Source: Candidatus Woesearchaeota archaeon
GTDB lineage: Archaea > Nanobdellota > Nanobdellia > Woesearchaeales > UBA10216
Direction of reading: 5' to 3'
Length of the DNA stretch: 13,097 bases
Assembly (NCBI GenBank): GCA_013331515.1
Contig: DUGG01000018.1
Coordinates: forward strand, 1-13,097
The number at the start of each line of letters is the position of its first letter. The first letter of the stretch is position 1. The translations under genes were made by a program, and so were the position numbers. Positions 1 to 6,436 of the stretch are shown in pieces. The notes under the pieces are model-generated. The model saw only the letters and a list, made by a program, of their open reading frames with translations, was not told where the DNA came from and did no database searches.

Positions 1-186
1 GCAAACGTCATCTGGGGAGCAAGGGTCAGCGACCAGATGAAGGGCAAGATAACCGTGATGACAATAATCACCGGTGTAAAAAGCCCGTGGATACTCGGCA
101 AGGTGGATAAGCAACAAAGGGCGGCAGCAGGAATGCGCCCAGCGCATGCCCACATTGACGATGAGCTTGGCATAGAAATAGTCTAA
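1..186 (+). CDS. ftsZ: Cell division GTPase FtsZ, C-terminal end (partial)
   Basis: The frame is open from base 1 to a TAA at 184-186, giving the last 61 residues. It begins ANVIWGARVSDQMKGKI and continues with VMTIITGVKSPWILG, the conserved last strand-helix-strand of the FtsZ C-terminal domain. FtsZ is the tubulin-like GTPase that polymerises into the division ring at mid-cell. The GTP-binding half lies outside the window. The tail after the globular domain is short (about 25 residues, ending GIEIV) and has no obvious membrane-anchor helix. Transcription runs into a terminator-rich gap facing the convergent rio1 gene. The family call is secure; which archaeal paralogue (FtsZ1 or FtsZ2) cannot be told from this fragment. 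Confidence 0.95.
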   Translation, partial: ANVIWGARVSDQMKGKITVMTIITGVKSPWILGKVDKQQRAAAGMRPAHAHIDDELGIEIV

Positions 187-194
187 GGGCGGGC

Positions 195-278
195 GCAAAG
201 AAGTCACATTCACCAACTAGGTGAGCTTTCTTTGCCTTCATTTACCACCCCCAACAACCAACAATGAAGGCAAAAAAA
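195..278. repeat. Overlapping inverted repeats after ftsZ
   Basis: A perfect 12-bp inverted repeat pairs 231-242 (TTTGCCTTCATT) with 263-274 around a 20-nt C/A-rich loop. Allowing one mismatch it extends outward to about 227-278. The left arm also contains TTCTTTGC (228-235), which can instead pair with GCAAAGAA at 195-202, with a small TCACC/GGTGA helix inside. The two folds exclude each other. Lying in the 3' region between convergent genes, it most likely marks transcript ends for one or both strands. Confidence 0.5.
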
Positions 279-285
279 GAACAGC

Positions 286-338
286 GTCCTCAAGCGCAGG
301 CTTGGGGACCTTTTTCTTTTTTCCGTTTTTTGTTCACT
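286..338 (+). terminator. Hairpin plus U-tract terminator of ftsZ
   Basis: A 10-bp stem (286-295 with 300-309, one G-T wobble) with a GCAG loop is followed by two T-runs within 311-337. U-tracts are the main termination signal in archaea. On the opposite strand, a T7 tract at about 354-360 can end rio1 transcripts. Confidence 0.7.
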
Positions 339-391
339 TCTGGCGACGAGGAAATAAAAAAAGTATTGTTTGCCGTTGACTTCTATGAAAT

Positions 392-1114
392 TTAGGGCTT
401 CTTCGTCCCGACAGCCACTATTTCCCTGTAAACCTTTTCGTTGTCAATCTTGACGCCAAGGCGCCGGAAGAAGTCGGCAACATTTTCAATGTCCCGGCGG
501 AGGTAATCGTAAGCATTCGGGGAGTTCATTGGGGTCATCTGGGAGAAGTCTATGAGAACCGGGTGCTGGTCAAGGTTGAGAATGTTGAACTTTGAAAGGT
601 CTGAGTGGACGTAGCCGTAATGGTAAAGCTTCTTCATATCATCGATAACCTCCCCGAAAAACTGCTGAGGATTCTTTGGGCTGTCATCCTTCATCTTTTG
701 AGCCGGAGTCTCCCCAACCTGGGTCATCACGAGGATGTTCTTCAGGAAGGTAATTGGCAGCGGTGCCTTCACCCCGGCTTCTCTTGCTTCCATGAGGTTG
801 CGGTACTCGCGCTGGCACCATGCAAACACAATCTCCCTCTGCCGCCTTTTCAGGCCAGAGTAGCGCGGGTCAGGGGAGATGTAGCTGTACATCCTGTTAA
901 AATCGGCTGTTTCAAGGCGATGTATCTTCACAACCCTCCGGCTTCCATCAACTGAAGCAGCGGTGAAAACATTCGCTTCCTTGCCAATTGACAATGGCGA
1001 CATTGTGCCCTCAACAAAATGGTCCTTGCTGCCAAGGACATACAAATTGCGGATTGTGAACTGGTCAAAAACATCATTTAGTGTCTTGAATCGTTCAGGG
1101 TGCTTCTTTGCCAT
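392..1114 (-). CDS. rio1: RIO1-family atypical serine kinase/ATPase
   Basis: RIO1 is an atypical protein kinase/ATPase needed for late maturation of the small ribosomal subunit in the cytoplasm. Numbering from the chosen start, the sequence shows the RIO1 signature SIGKEANVF (residues 42-50), the ATP-anchoring lysine in VVKIHR (K63), the catalytic loop YVHSDLSKFNIL with D172 and N177, and the metal-binding aspartate in LIDFSQ (D189). The tail YDYLRRDIENVADFF is also typical of RIO1. Length is 240 aa. The frame is open for 19 codons further upstream, but that would overlap the stop of the preceding gene and its own TATA box. ATG at 1114 lies about 28 nt from the TTTAAA centred at 1142 and fits a leaderless mRNA. 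The gene follows the unrecognised 1141-1824 gene on the same strand after 26 nt but has its own promoter. Confidence 0.93.
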   Translation of the reverse strand: MAKKHPERFKTLNDVFDQFTIRNLYVLGSKDHFVEGTMSPLSIGKEANVFTAASVDGSRRVVKIHRLETADFNRMYSYISPDPRYSGLKRRQREIVFAWCQREYRNLMEAREAGVKAPLPITFLKNILVMTQVGETPAQKMKDDSPKNPQQFFGEVIDDMKKLYHYGYVHSDLSKFNILNLDQHPVLIDFSQMTPMNSPNAYDYLRRDIENVADFFRRLGVKIDNEKVYREIVAVGTKKP

Positions 1115-1138
1115 GGCAGAAGAGGAAAATGCGCGCCC

Positions 1139-1146
1139 CTTTAAAG
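1139..1146 (-). promoter_or_regulatory. TATA box of rio1
   Basis: CTTTAAAG (minus strand) is centred about 28 nt upstream of the rio1 ATG at 1114. It overlaps the stop codon of the upstream gene. Confidence 0.6.
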
Positions 1147-1824
1147 AGCTTTTTGATTGCCAGCCACCCAAATACTGCCTTGTGCAAACCCGTTCAAGTA
1201 CTGGTCCATGTAACTTTGGTGGATCTTGCCTTCACTGAGATTTGAGAGACATTCGTCACGTGTGGAGATGCCATACAGGCAGTTTGCCGTGATAACAACC
1301 TGCAGGAGGCCGCGAATGGCTATGCTCCTGTATGCTTGGCGTGCATCTACACCAGGCTTCTTTGTGAGTTCCATGGCAAGACGGGTCCCTTCCACCGGTC
1401 CGCAATCTTCAAGCGGGGTCCTGACAAGGGCGTTGTATGCCTTCGCAAATGCGGACAGCTCCTGATGTTGTTGCGGTGCAAGTGCATCAAGTTTAGCATT
1501 GTGGCTTATGTCCCTGTCATCGCTTTCAATTAGATGGGTAAGGAGATTCCTGTTGGTTTCCCCAAACGAATCGAGCGCAGCCTGCACCCGGGCATACAAA
1601 CCAATGTCCATGGCCCTCAGCAGATAGGGCTTTAACGCGCCATCCCTGTCTGCCATAGGCCCATAAATCATTGTGAACGGAATTTGAAACAGGTTGGGCG
1701 AAAATTCCGTCTTTCCATCAAAGCCCAGGGTTGTTCTCAGGCCTTCAAGATAAAACTGCTTTCTAGTCAGGAATGTGTCAATTATGTCAGCAGGCGTTAT
1801 CGTCAGCTCAAGTTCACTTGTCAC
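1141..1824 (-). CDS. Unrecognised 227-aa protein, leaderless GTG start
   Basis: I do not recognise this protein. It is soluble-looking and mostly helical, with no signal peptide, no clear membrane span and no catalytic motif I can name. Its middle is rich in Ala, Leu, Asp and Gln (for example DALAPQQHQELSAFAKAYNAL), and the last third includes AIRGLLQVVITANCLYGI, the most hydrophobic stretch. The frame is open upstream to 1890, but that part contains the promoter: TTTAAATA at 1847-1854 lies 26-27 nt before GTG at 1824. GTG 1824 is therefore the likely start of a leaderless mRNA. The gene sits just upstream of rio1 on the same strand. Its promoter is the 15-mer shared with two other genes of the window. 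It is probably a lineage-specific gene; function unknown. Confidence 0.7.
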   Translation of the reverse strand: MTSELELTITPADIIDTFLTRKQFYLEGLRTTLGFDGKTEFSPNLFQIPFTMIYGPMADRDGALKPYLLRAMDIGLYARVQAALDSFGETNRNLLTHLIESDDRDISHNAKLDALAPQQHQELSAFAKAYNALVRTPLEDCGPVEGTRLAMELTKKPGVDARQAYRSIAIRGLLQVVITANCLYGISTRDECLSNLSEGKIHQSYMDQYLNGFAQGSIWVAGNQKAL

Positions 1825-1846
1825 GGGCGTGGAAAAACTGGCTGGG

Positions 1847-1861
1847 TATTTAAATCTTTCT
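1847..1861 (-). promoter_or_regulatory. Promoter 15-mer AGAAAGATTTAAATA (BRE/TATA), copy 1
   Basis: On the minus strand this reads AGAAAGATTTAAATA, a purine-rich BRE followed by a TATA box. It is centred about 26 nt upstream of the GTG at 1824. The same 15 bases occur at 7496-7510 and 11151-11165. Confidence 0.75.
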
Positions 1862-1901
1862 GTTATTACCACTATAAAGTGAATACTCAATCATACAAAA
1901 C

Positions 1902-1909
1902 TTTATTAA
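1902..1909 (+). promoter_or_regulatory. Candidate TATA box of the intergenic RNA
   Basis: TTTATTAA on the plus strand lies about 26 nt upstream of 1931-1932, where the structured G+C-rich segment begins. The flanking sequence is strongly A+T-rich. The sequence is near-palindromic, so direction is not certain. Confidence 0.4.
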
Positions 1910-1930
1910 TAAGCTTACTACTCTTGCACC

Positions 1931-2146
1931 TACGTATTCAACGAGAGTGCGTATTTCGGTCCTTTTGTGACGGGGCTGAGTCAGCCTTGGATGAAGCAAG
2001 CCCACGTCGACAAAGGTCGACGGGGCCCGGTCGCAGCAGCGGCTTGGGAGCCACAATACGCATTCGGCCCGATACAGAGTTACCCGGACAAGCTTGCCCA
2101 ATTGGCTGGCTAGGAATCCGGGCGTTAGTGTCGGGACACACTTTTT
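1931..2146 (+). ncRNA. Candidate structured non-coding RNA, family not recognised
   Basis: The 530 nt between the promoter at 1847-1861 and dnaG hold no convincing protein gene. A G+C-rich, structured block of about 215 nt sits here between A+T-rich flanks. Helices seen are: an 11-bp long-range helix, 1945-1955 (GAGTGCGTATT) with 2055-2065, one G-T wobble; within it a hairpin 2000-2026 with GCCC, a bulged A and CGTCGAC around an AAAG loop; then CCCGGA 2083-2088 with TCCGGG 2117-2122 enclosing a smaller stem; and a 3'-terminal GTGT/ACAC stem at 2128-2139 followed by T5 at 2142-2146. Nested stems, a candidate TATA box 26 nt upstream and a terminal stem with a U-tract suggest an RNA gene read to the right. 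I looked for the RNase P (GAGGAAAGUCC-like), SRP helix 8 (GGAAG/AGCAGCC) and 5S or tRNA signatures and did not find them. It may be a divergent form of one of these or something lineage-specific. Confidence 0.45.
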
Positions 2147-2384
2147 ATCATTCATGATCAAGCAACCCGGTGATTAACGGGACAATAACGCGAAGATTAA
2201 AGGCACAAAGTGCCAGGACAGTAACGAGCACAACTACCATAACGGCGGCAAGCTGATATATCATTCACATTCCAACAAAGTTGGTTTATTTTGACAGTGG
2301 CATATCGGCTAATTAGGCCACAGCCAAAACACAGTTGTGACTTGTTCTAAGCTGGTGGCGTGCTAGGCATGAGGCGATTTGAAA
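2147..2384. other. Remainder of the dnaG upstream region
   Basis: No coding sequence is seen here. There are small perfect hairpins: CCCG/CGGG (2166-2181), GGCAC-AAA-GTGCC (2202-2214) and CCAAC-AAA-GTTGG (2272-2284). The last is followed by TTTATTTT (2285-2292), which could be a terminator of upstream RNA or the TATA box of dnaG, giving a leader of about 70 nt. The leader ends with a ribosome site before dnaG. Confidence 0.4.
2373..2378 (+). promoter_or_regulatory. Ribosome binding site of dnaG
   Basis: GGCGAT within GAGGCGAT matches the archaeal anti-Shine-Dalgarno (GGAGGTGAT) apart from one transition. It lies 6 nt before ATG 2385. This favours ATG 2385 over the in-frame TTG at 2379. Confidence 0.6.
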
Positions 2385-3770
2385 ATGGGAAAGATTAGTC
2401 CAGTATCGGCAAAGTACATAGTGCATACTACCATCCAGATAGATGGCGTGGTTGACAAGCCAGACGTGATTGGCGCCATATTCGGCCAGACAGAAGGGCT
2501 TCTCGGCGCAGACCTTGAATTGAGGGAGTTGCAAAGGTCTGGCAAGATAGGAAGGATAGAGGTCAATACAGAGATAAAGACAGGGAAGACATCAGGCTCA
2601 ATAATCATCCCTTCTTCGCTTGACAAGGCAGAAACAGCCATAATAGCCGCCGCCCTTGAGATAATACAGCGCATCGGACCCTGCAACGCAAGGGTGAAGG
2701 TTGAAAGCATAGAGGATGTCAGGGTCAGCAAAAGAAGCTATGTAATTGACCGCGCCAAGGAACTTCTTAAGACCATGATTGATACCGTGATGCCAGACTC
2801 CGGAGAGCTTGCTGAAGAGGTTTCAAAGGCGGTGAGAGTCATGGAAGTACAGGAATACGGTGCTGACCGGCTGCCAGCAGGCCCTGCAATAGATGAAAGC
2901 GAGGAAGTCATAGTGGTTGAAGGTAGGGCTGATGTAATGAACCTGCTTAAACACGGATTCAAGAACGTCATAGGCATGAACGGAACATCAGTTCCACCTT
3001 CCATATCCGAGCTGAGCAAGAAGAAAGTTCTTACAGCGTTTGTTGACGGTGACCGTGGAGGCGACCTTATCCTCAAGGAGTTGATAGATGTTGCGGAGGT
3101 TGATTACGTTACAAAAGCCCCTGATGGCAAGGAAGTGGAAGAGCTTGAGAAGAAGGAAATCCACAAGGCCCTCAGGTCAAGGGTTGTCCCTGAGCAGCTC
3201 AGGCTAGAGAGGCAGGAAAGGATTGAAAGGCAGGAACGAAACGAGCGCGAGACGCTGGCGCAACAGCCACAGCCAGGGGAGTTCAGGTATAAGGAGCCCC
3301 TGAAGCAGGAGAGGCCCCCGCAGCAGTTTGCAGGCGGCCCGTCAATCCCTGGAGTTGTTAACAGGCGGCCACAGGTTGTGCCCGGAAGACGGCCAATGAC
3401 TAGAGAGCAAAGGTTTGAGCGCGAACCGCGATTTGAGCAGCAGGAGCAAATGGAGCAGCCACGCGAGCCTAAACAGCTTTCTCAAAATGAGAAGAGCATA
3501 TTCAGGGAAATATCCGGAGCGCTAATAGGCACAAGGGGTGCTTACCTCTTTGACGAAAAGCTCAATGTGCTGGGCAAAGTCCCGCTGGCTGAACTGTCAT
3601 CAACCTTGCGAAGCCTGAACAATGTCTATGCCTTGGTTCTGGACGGGACAGTGGACAGGGAGTTGGCAAAGACGGCAGAACTGGCCGGAGTCAGGTGCAT
3701 AGTGGCCATGGACTCGGCCATACGGCCTGAAGAGACCAGAATGACAATCGCGACAATCAGCGAGTTGTAA
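2385..3770 (+). CDS. dnaG: Archaeal DnaG-like primase (Toprim protein)
   Basis: This 461-aa protein belongs to the archaeal DnaG family, Toprim-fold proteins that have RNA primase activity and associate with the RNA exosome through Csl4. The family N-terminus (GKISPVSAKYIVHTTIQIDG, residues 2-21) is followed by an alpha/beta region and the Toprim domain: VIVVEGRADV with catalytic E179, and AFVDGDRGGD with D221 and D223. Residues from about 265 to 365 form a Gln/Glu/Arg/Pro-rich linker (RLERQERIERQERNER, then several PQ and FEREPRFEQQE stretches). This linker is longer and more repetitive than I expect for the family and is probably disordered. The conserved C-terminal domain follows (FREISGALIGTRGAYLFDE onward), ending in ISEL. 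ATG 2385 is chosen because of the ribosome site six bases before it. Its stop faces that of the SurA-like gene across 16 nt. Confidence 0.95.
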   Translation: MGKISPVSAKYIVHTTIQIDGVVDKPDVIGAIFGQTEGLLGADLELRELQRSGKIGRIEVNTEIKTGKTSGSIIIPSSLDKAETAIIAAALEIIQRIGPCNARVKVESIEDVRVSKRSYVIDRAKELLKTMIDTVMPDSGELAEEVSKAVRVMEVQEYGADRLPAGPAIDESEEVIVVEGRADVMNLLKHGFKNVIGMNGTSVPPSISELSKKKVLTAFVDGDRGGDLILKELIDVAEVDYVTKAPDGKEVEELEKKEIHKALRSRVVPEQLRLERQERIERQERNERETLAQQPQPGEFRYKEPLKQERPPQQFAGGPSIPGVVNRRPQVVPGRRPMTREQRFEREPRFEQQEQMEQPREPKQLSQNEKSIFREISGALIGTRGAYLFDEKLNVLGKVPLAELSSTLRSLNNVYALVLDGTVDRELAKTAELAGVRCIVAMDSAIRPEETRMTIATISEL

Positions 3771-3786
3771 GTTGCAAACAGAAACT

Positions 3787-4431
3787 TTACCGCGGCACCG
3801 ACACTATCAGCACGTCCGCCTCGTCTTTCAGTGCAGCTATGTAGCCATCCCTTGCGGCCTGCTGGCGCTGGGCAGTAAGCAAGTCAACAATACCCTTCTC
3901 CGCCTGCTCAATGGAGATCCCTCTTGAAGCAAAGATGCTGGAGTTGTAGACCGCTTCCACATCCTTCCGCTTAATAACGAAGTTTTTGGGCACCTTGGCA
4001 TCAAGCAGCTTGTCTATCTGAAGTTGCTTCCTGAGAGCCGATTTCACTTTTTCGGCAGAGACATTTGCGGTCGCTAGTTCAGTTTCGGTAACATTGTTTG
4101 CCGCAAGAAACTGTTCATACCCTGCTGCGGCCTCCTCATCACTAACTACGACACGTTCCTTGACCGATTCCCGATAGAGAATTTCCCTTTCAATGAGGAA
4201 GGACAGCGCATCAGCCTTTGTCAGCATCGCCTGCTGCTCAGGCGTAAGCGTTGAATACTCGGAATCCACTTCGTCAGCATAAACGCTCACCCCGTTGACA
4301 AACGCGGAAATCTCCCGCCTTTCATCAGCGTGGCCTGCCTCTCCGGGTTTTTCCGTGCATCCTGAGATGACCATGGCAGCCACAATGGTCAGTGCAAGAA
4401 CAGCCAAAGCAGGGTTCATGGGTTTTGCCAT
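3787..4431 (-). CDS. Lipoprotein with SurA N-terminal-like chaperone domain
   Basis: The 214-aa product starts with a lipoprotein signal: MAKPM, a hydrophobic run ALAVLALTIVAAMV and lipobox ISGC with C25, so it should be lipid-anchored outside the membrane. The rest resembles the SurA_N/PrsA chaperone fold. It opens with FVNGVSVYADEVDSEYS, then a helix LSFLIEREILYRESVKERVVVSDEEAA, an Asn/Ala-rich middle, and a helical C-terminal arm (KRKDVEAVYNSS and onward). No parvulin peptidyl-prolyl isomerase domain lies between the chaperone segments, so a holdase role at the cell surface is the likeliest reading. ATG 4431 is chosen because it lies 26 nt from the TTTAAA at 4454-4459; the upstream in-frame TTG at 4443 is too close to the box. 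The gene is divergent from the pilin-like operon and might assist export of those proteins (inference). Confidence 0.75.
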   Translation of the reverse strand: MAKPMNPALAVLALTIVAAMVISGCTEKPGEAGHADERREISAFVNGVSVYADEVDSEYSTLTPEQQAMLTKADALSFLIEREILYRESVKERVVVSDEEAAAGYEQFLAANNVTETELATANVSAEKVKSALRKQLQIDKLLDAKVPKNFVIKRKDVEAVYNSSIFASRGISIEQAEKGIVDLLTAQRQQAARDGYIAALKDEADVLIVSVPR

Positions 4432-4453
4432 GCAATGGCGCAATCCCGCAACC

Positions 4454-4461
4454 TTTAAATA
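4454..4461. promoter_or_regulatory. Shared TATA element between divergent genes
   Basis: TTTAAATA (plus strand) is centred about 28 nt before ATG 4486. The palindromic TTTAAA in it is also about 26 nt before ATG 4431 on the minus strand. One box appears to serve both leaderless genes, so their transcription may be mutually exclusive at any moment. Confidence 0.6.
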
Positions 4462-4485
4462 ATTTCCGAATGGCAGTGCATAAAT

Positions 4486-5772
4486 ATGGGAAAGAGGCGC
4501 ATGCTGAAGTCTAGGAAGGCAATTGCCATGGACCTTGACTGGATAATAAGCCTGGGGCTTTTCCTCATCTATCTAGGCGTGTTCTTCATCGTCATAAGAC
4601 AGCTTCCAGCCCAGCAGAGCGGGGCGGGCGCTTTGCTTGCACGGGTGAGCGACGGGGTGGAAGAACAAGCGGCGTGGAGCGTGCAAAAGCTTCCTTTGTT
4701 TATCTTTTCAAACATGTCCGGGGCAGAGCCGATTATAGTGCGTTTTGGGCAGGATTGGCGGAACTTCTCATTCACGGACAACACAAGCTTTGATCAGCAG
4801 GACGGCAAGCTGATACTCGTGGCAACGCTCAAGGAAGGCGGGAACATGCTTGAGCTGGTTTCTTCAGGAGAGAATTACAGCCAGCCGGTGCCGGTGTTTG
4901 ACCTGGCGGCTGGCCAAAACTCGGCTTCCGTGAACTCACAACGGTTTGTTGCCGAGTTTGCCGGTTCAATGCTTGCCAGGGTTAACCACTTTGACCGGGA
5001 AAGGTTGAGCGACTTCAACATAAGCCTGGCCGGAACCGCACTAAAACCAGAAACAGCGGCAGCCGAAGCAAATGTTTCACAACTGTCAGCAAAGTACAAG
5101 CTCGCCTTTTCCCAGCTAAACCATTCCCAATTCGTGGTTGCCGGATACTCCAGAATAATAAGCTACGTGAATGCCGCCATTGGAGAACAGCACAACATGA
5201 CAGTCACTATGACGCTGCGCAACTACACTTTCTTTCACATAAACAACGCCGTGGCAGGAACAATCAACTACACAGGCAACCAGTGCCAGACTGCCCTCTC
5301 AAGATATGCGGACTTTTACGATTCAACAAGCGGGGTTACGCTTATCGCTCCGGAAGGGGCTAATGTCAGCTTCTGCGCTGCCAACGAAACAGTCCGGTTC
5401 GGGATGGAATTTTCCATTGAAAACGAAACACGCTATGAACTGATATTCCACATGGGTGACTTCAACGGCACGCTTAAGCAGGTCTCACCATACAAGACCG
5501 CTTTTGGAATGGTGGAAAACTTCACTGGCATATCCCTGGGTCTATATCGGAAGGTGAATGAAACAGGATATGCAACACTCAAGAGCAAATGGAATTACCC
5601 TGCCGCGAGGGATTTTGCTTTTACCCTGCTCAACCAGAGCGGTTCGGTGGTGTTCAATTACCAACCAAAAATCCCAGGTTCAACCAACGTCTTCACTCGT
5701 GAGACAGAGGTTTTCACCCTTGACAAGTACGGCCAGAAAGCCAAGCACAAGCTCAGGGTGAGAGGATGGTAG
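4486..5772 (+). CDS. Large membrane-anchored extracellular protein with pilin-like N-terminus
   Basis: The 428-aa product has a basic start (MGKRRMLKSRKA), then a single hydrophobic helix at about residues 17-38 (MDLDWIISLGLFLIYLGVFF), followed by an all-extracellular domain. The arrangement resembles archaeal class III (type IV pilin-like) signal sequences, and a cleavage site might lie around RKA/IAMD. The exported part is rich in beta-type sequence and carries 17 N-X-S/T sequons, so heavy N-glycosylation at the surface is likely. There are only two cysteines in its middle (NQCQTA and SFCAAN), a possible disulfide. It overlaps the next gene by 7 nt, so the two are translated from one message. 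No enzyme motif is seen. I call it a pilus or cell-envelope component; the exact role is unknown. The start fits the TATA box at 4454-4461. Confidence 0.7.
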   Translation: MGKRRMLKSRKAIAMDLDWIISLGLFLIYLGVFFIVIRQLPAQQSGAGALLARVSDGVEEQAAWSVQKLPLFIFSNMSGAEPIIVRFGQDWRNFSFTDNTSFDQQDGKLILVATLKEGGNMLELVSSGENYSQPVPVFDLAAGQNSASVNSQRFVAEFAGSMLARVNHFDRERLSDFNISLAGTALKPETAAAEANVSQLSAKYKLAFSQLNHSQFVVAGYSRIISYVNAAIGEQHNMTVTMTLRNYTFFHINNAVAGTINYTGNQCQTALSRYADFYDSTSGVTLIAPEGANVSFCAANETVRFGMEFSIENETRYELIFHMGDFNGTLKQVSPYKTAFGMVENFTGISLGLYRKVNETGYATLKSKWNYPAARDFAFTLLNQSGSVVFNYQPKIPGSTNVFTRETEVFTLDKYGQKAKHKLRVRGW

Positions 5773-6146
5773 GGAAGCAGGCAGTGTTCAGGACGCTTGA
5801 AGCGCTCGTGGCAATATTTATCACGTTCCTCTTCCTGCTTGTTTTCATACCCCAGCAGCGCGAGCAGTCCTTCCAGCAGCCACCGGCAAACGTGCTCGCA
5901 GGGCTAAGGAACAATGATGAATTTAGGAACTGCATCCTGCAAAAGAACAGCACATGCATTAACCAGAGCATAGAGCGACAGCTTGAGGACAAGTACGACT
6001 TCAAGTTCAACATATCTGGCAACCCAAGGGAGCCGCCGCCCCAGCTTCCTCAGAAAAGGGTATATACCAACGCATTCCTCATAGCCGGAAACACGACGAA
6101 CGTCACGAATACGGCAGTGCGGCTCTACTTCTGGGAGAAAAGATGA
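5766..6146 (+). CDS. Small pilin-like surface protein
   Basis: This 126-aa protein begins MVGKQAVFRTLEALVAIFITF, and the hydrophobic helix runs to about residue 28 (FLFLLVF). A glutamate (E12) at the head of the helix recalls the conserved Glu5 of type IV pilins. The rest is extracellular with five N-X-S/T sequons and two cysteines (NCILQ, STCIN) eleven residues... apart in the loop after the helix, a possible disulfide. Proline-rich PREPPPQLPQ divides it. ATG 5766 overlaps the stop of the upstream gene by 7 nt, with a GGTGAGAGG ribosome-like stretch directly before it, so translation is likely coupled. It is probably a minor pilin or partner of the 428-aa protein; a specific filament type cannot be named. 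Its stop faces the 90-aa gene across 10 nt. Confidence 0.7.
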   Translation: MVGKQAVFRTLEALVAIFITFLFLLVFIPQQREQSFQQPPANVLAGLRNNDEFRNCILQKNSTCINQSIERQLEDKYDFKFNISGNPREPPPQLPQKRVYTNAFLIAGNTTNVTNTAVRLYFWEKR

Positions 6147-6156
6147 TGAATCCTGC

Positions 6157-6429
6157 TCAATAGGGCACTACTTTCATATTATCATCGTCACTGTTCCTGC
6201 CGCCTTCGTCACCGGCTTTGTCAATGAAATCATTGACATCGGTGCCTCCGCCGAGCTGCTGTTGCTCTGATGTCGGCGAATCCGGGTTGCCAAACATGTC
6301 AAACAAGCCCTCACCGGAAGCCGGAGGGGTGCGCTCAGCAGCAGATTCGCCAATCAGCGCCAGAAGCATCTTAATCAGCTTGCGAATATCTTCAGGAGAG
6401 TCCTCTCTTGTGTCTATGCTTATCTTCAT
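6157..6429 (-). CDS. Small acidic protein of a DPANN-type family (90 aa)
   Basis: The product has two parts. Residues 1-27 (MKISIDTREDSPEDIRKLIK and MLLALIG) form a beta strand and an amphipathic helix. This beginning looks like a short domain I associate with small proteins of DPANN archaea. The remainder is low in hydrophobics, rich in Gly/Ser/Asp/Pro, contains GLFDMFGNP, and ends with DDDNMKVVPY; it is probably disordered. No enzymatic motif is visible. It lies 7 nt downstream of the methyltransferase-like gene on the same strand, with AAGGTAAGGA just before its ATG as a probable ribosome site inside the upstream gene's end. The two are therefore one operon. A helper or adaptor role for its neighbour is possible but unproven. 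Confidence 0.75.
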   Translation of the reverse strand: MKISIDTREDSPEDIRKLIKMLLALIGESAAERTPPASGEGLFDMFGNPDSPTSEQQQLGGGTDVNDFIDKAGDEGGRNSDDDNMKVVPY

Positions 6430-6436
6430 GCATTCC

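Noticed and set aside
264..395. 43-codon frame starting ATG AAG GCA in the gap after ftsZ
   Set aside because: It overlaps the ftsZ terminator hairpin and its T-runs and the rio1 stop, its product (Phe-rich, no motif) looks like translated terminator sequence, and no ribosome site precedes it.
1938..2161. Minus-strand frames of 67 and 103 codons over the 1931-2146 region
   Set aside because: The products are Pro/Arg/Ser/Cys-rich without any domain-like pattern, as is usual for RNA genes translated by chance, and the stem structures explain the sequence better.
1931..2292. RNase P RNA, SRP RNA or 5S rRNA
   Set aside because: None of the hallmark sequences of these RNAs could be found on either strand, so only an unnamed RNA is reported.
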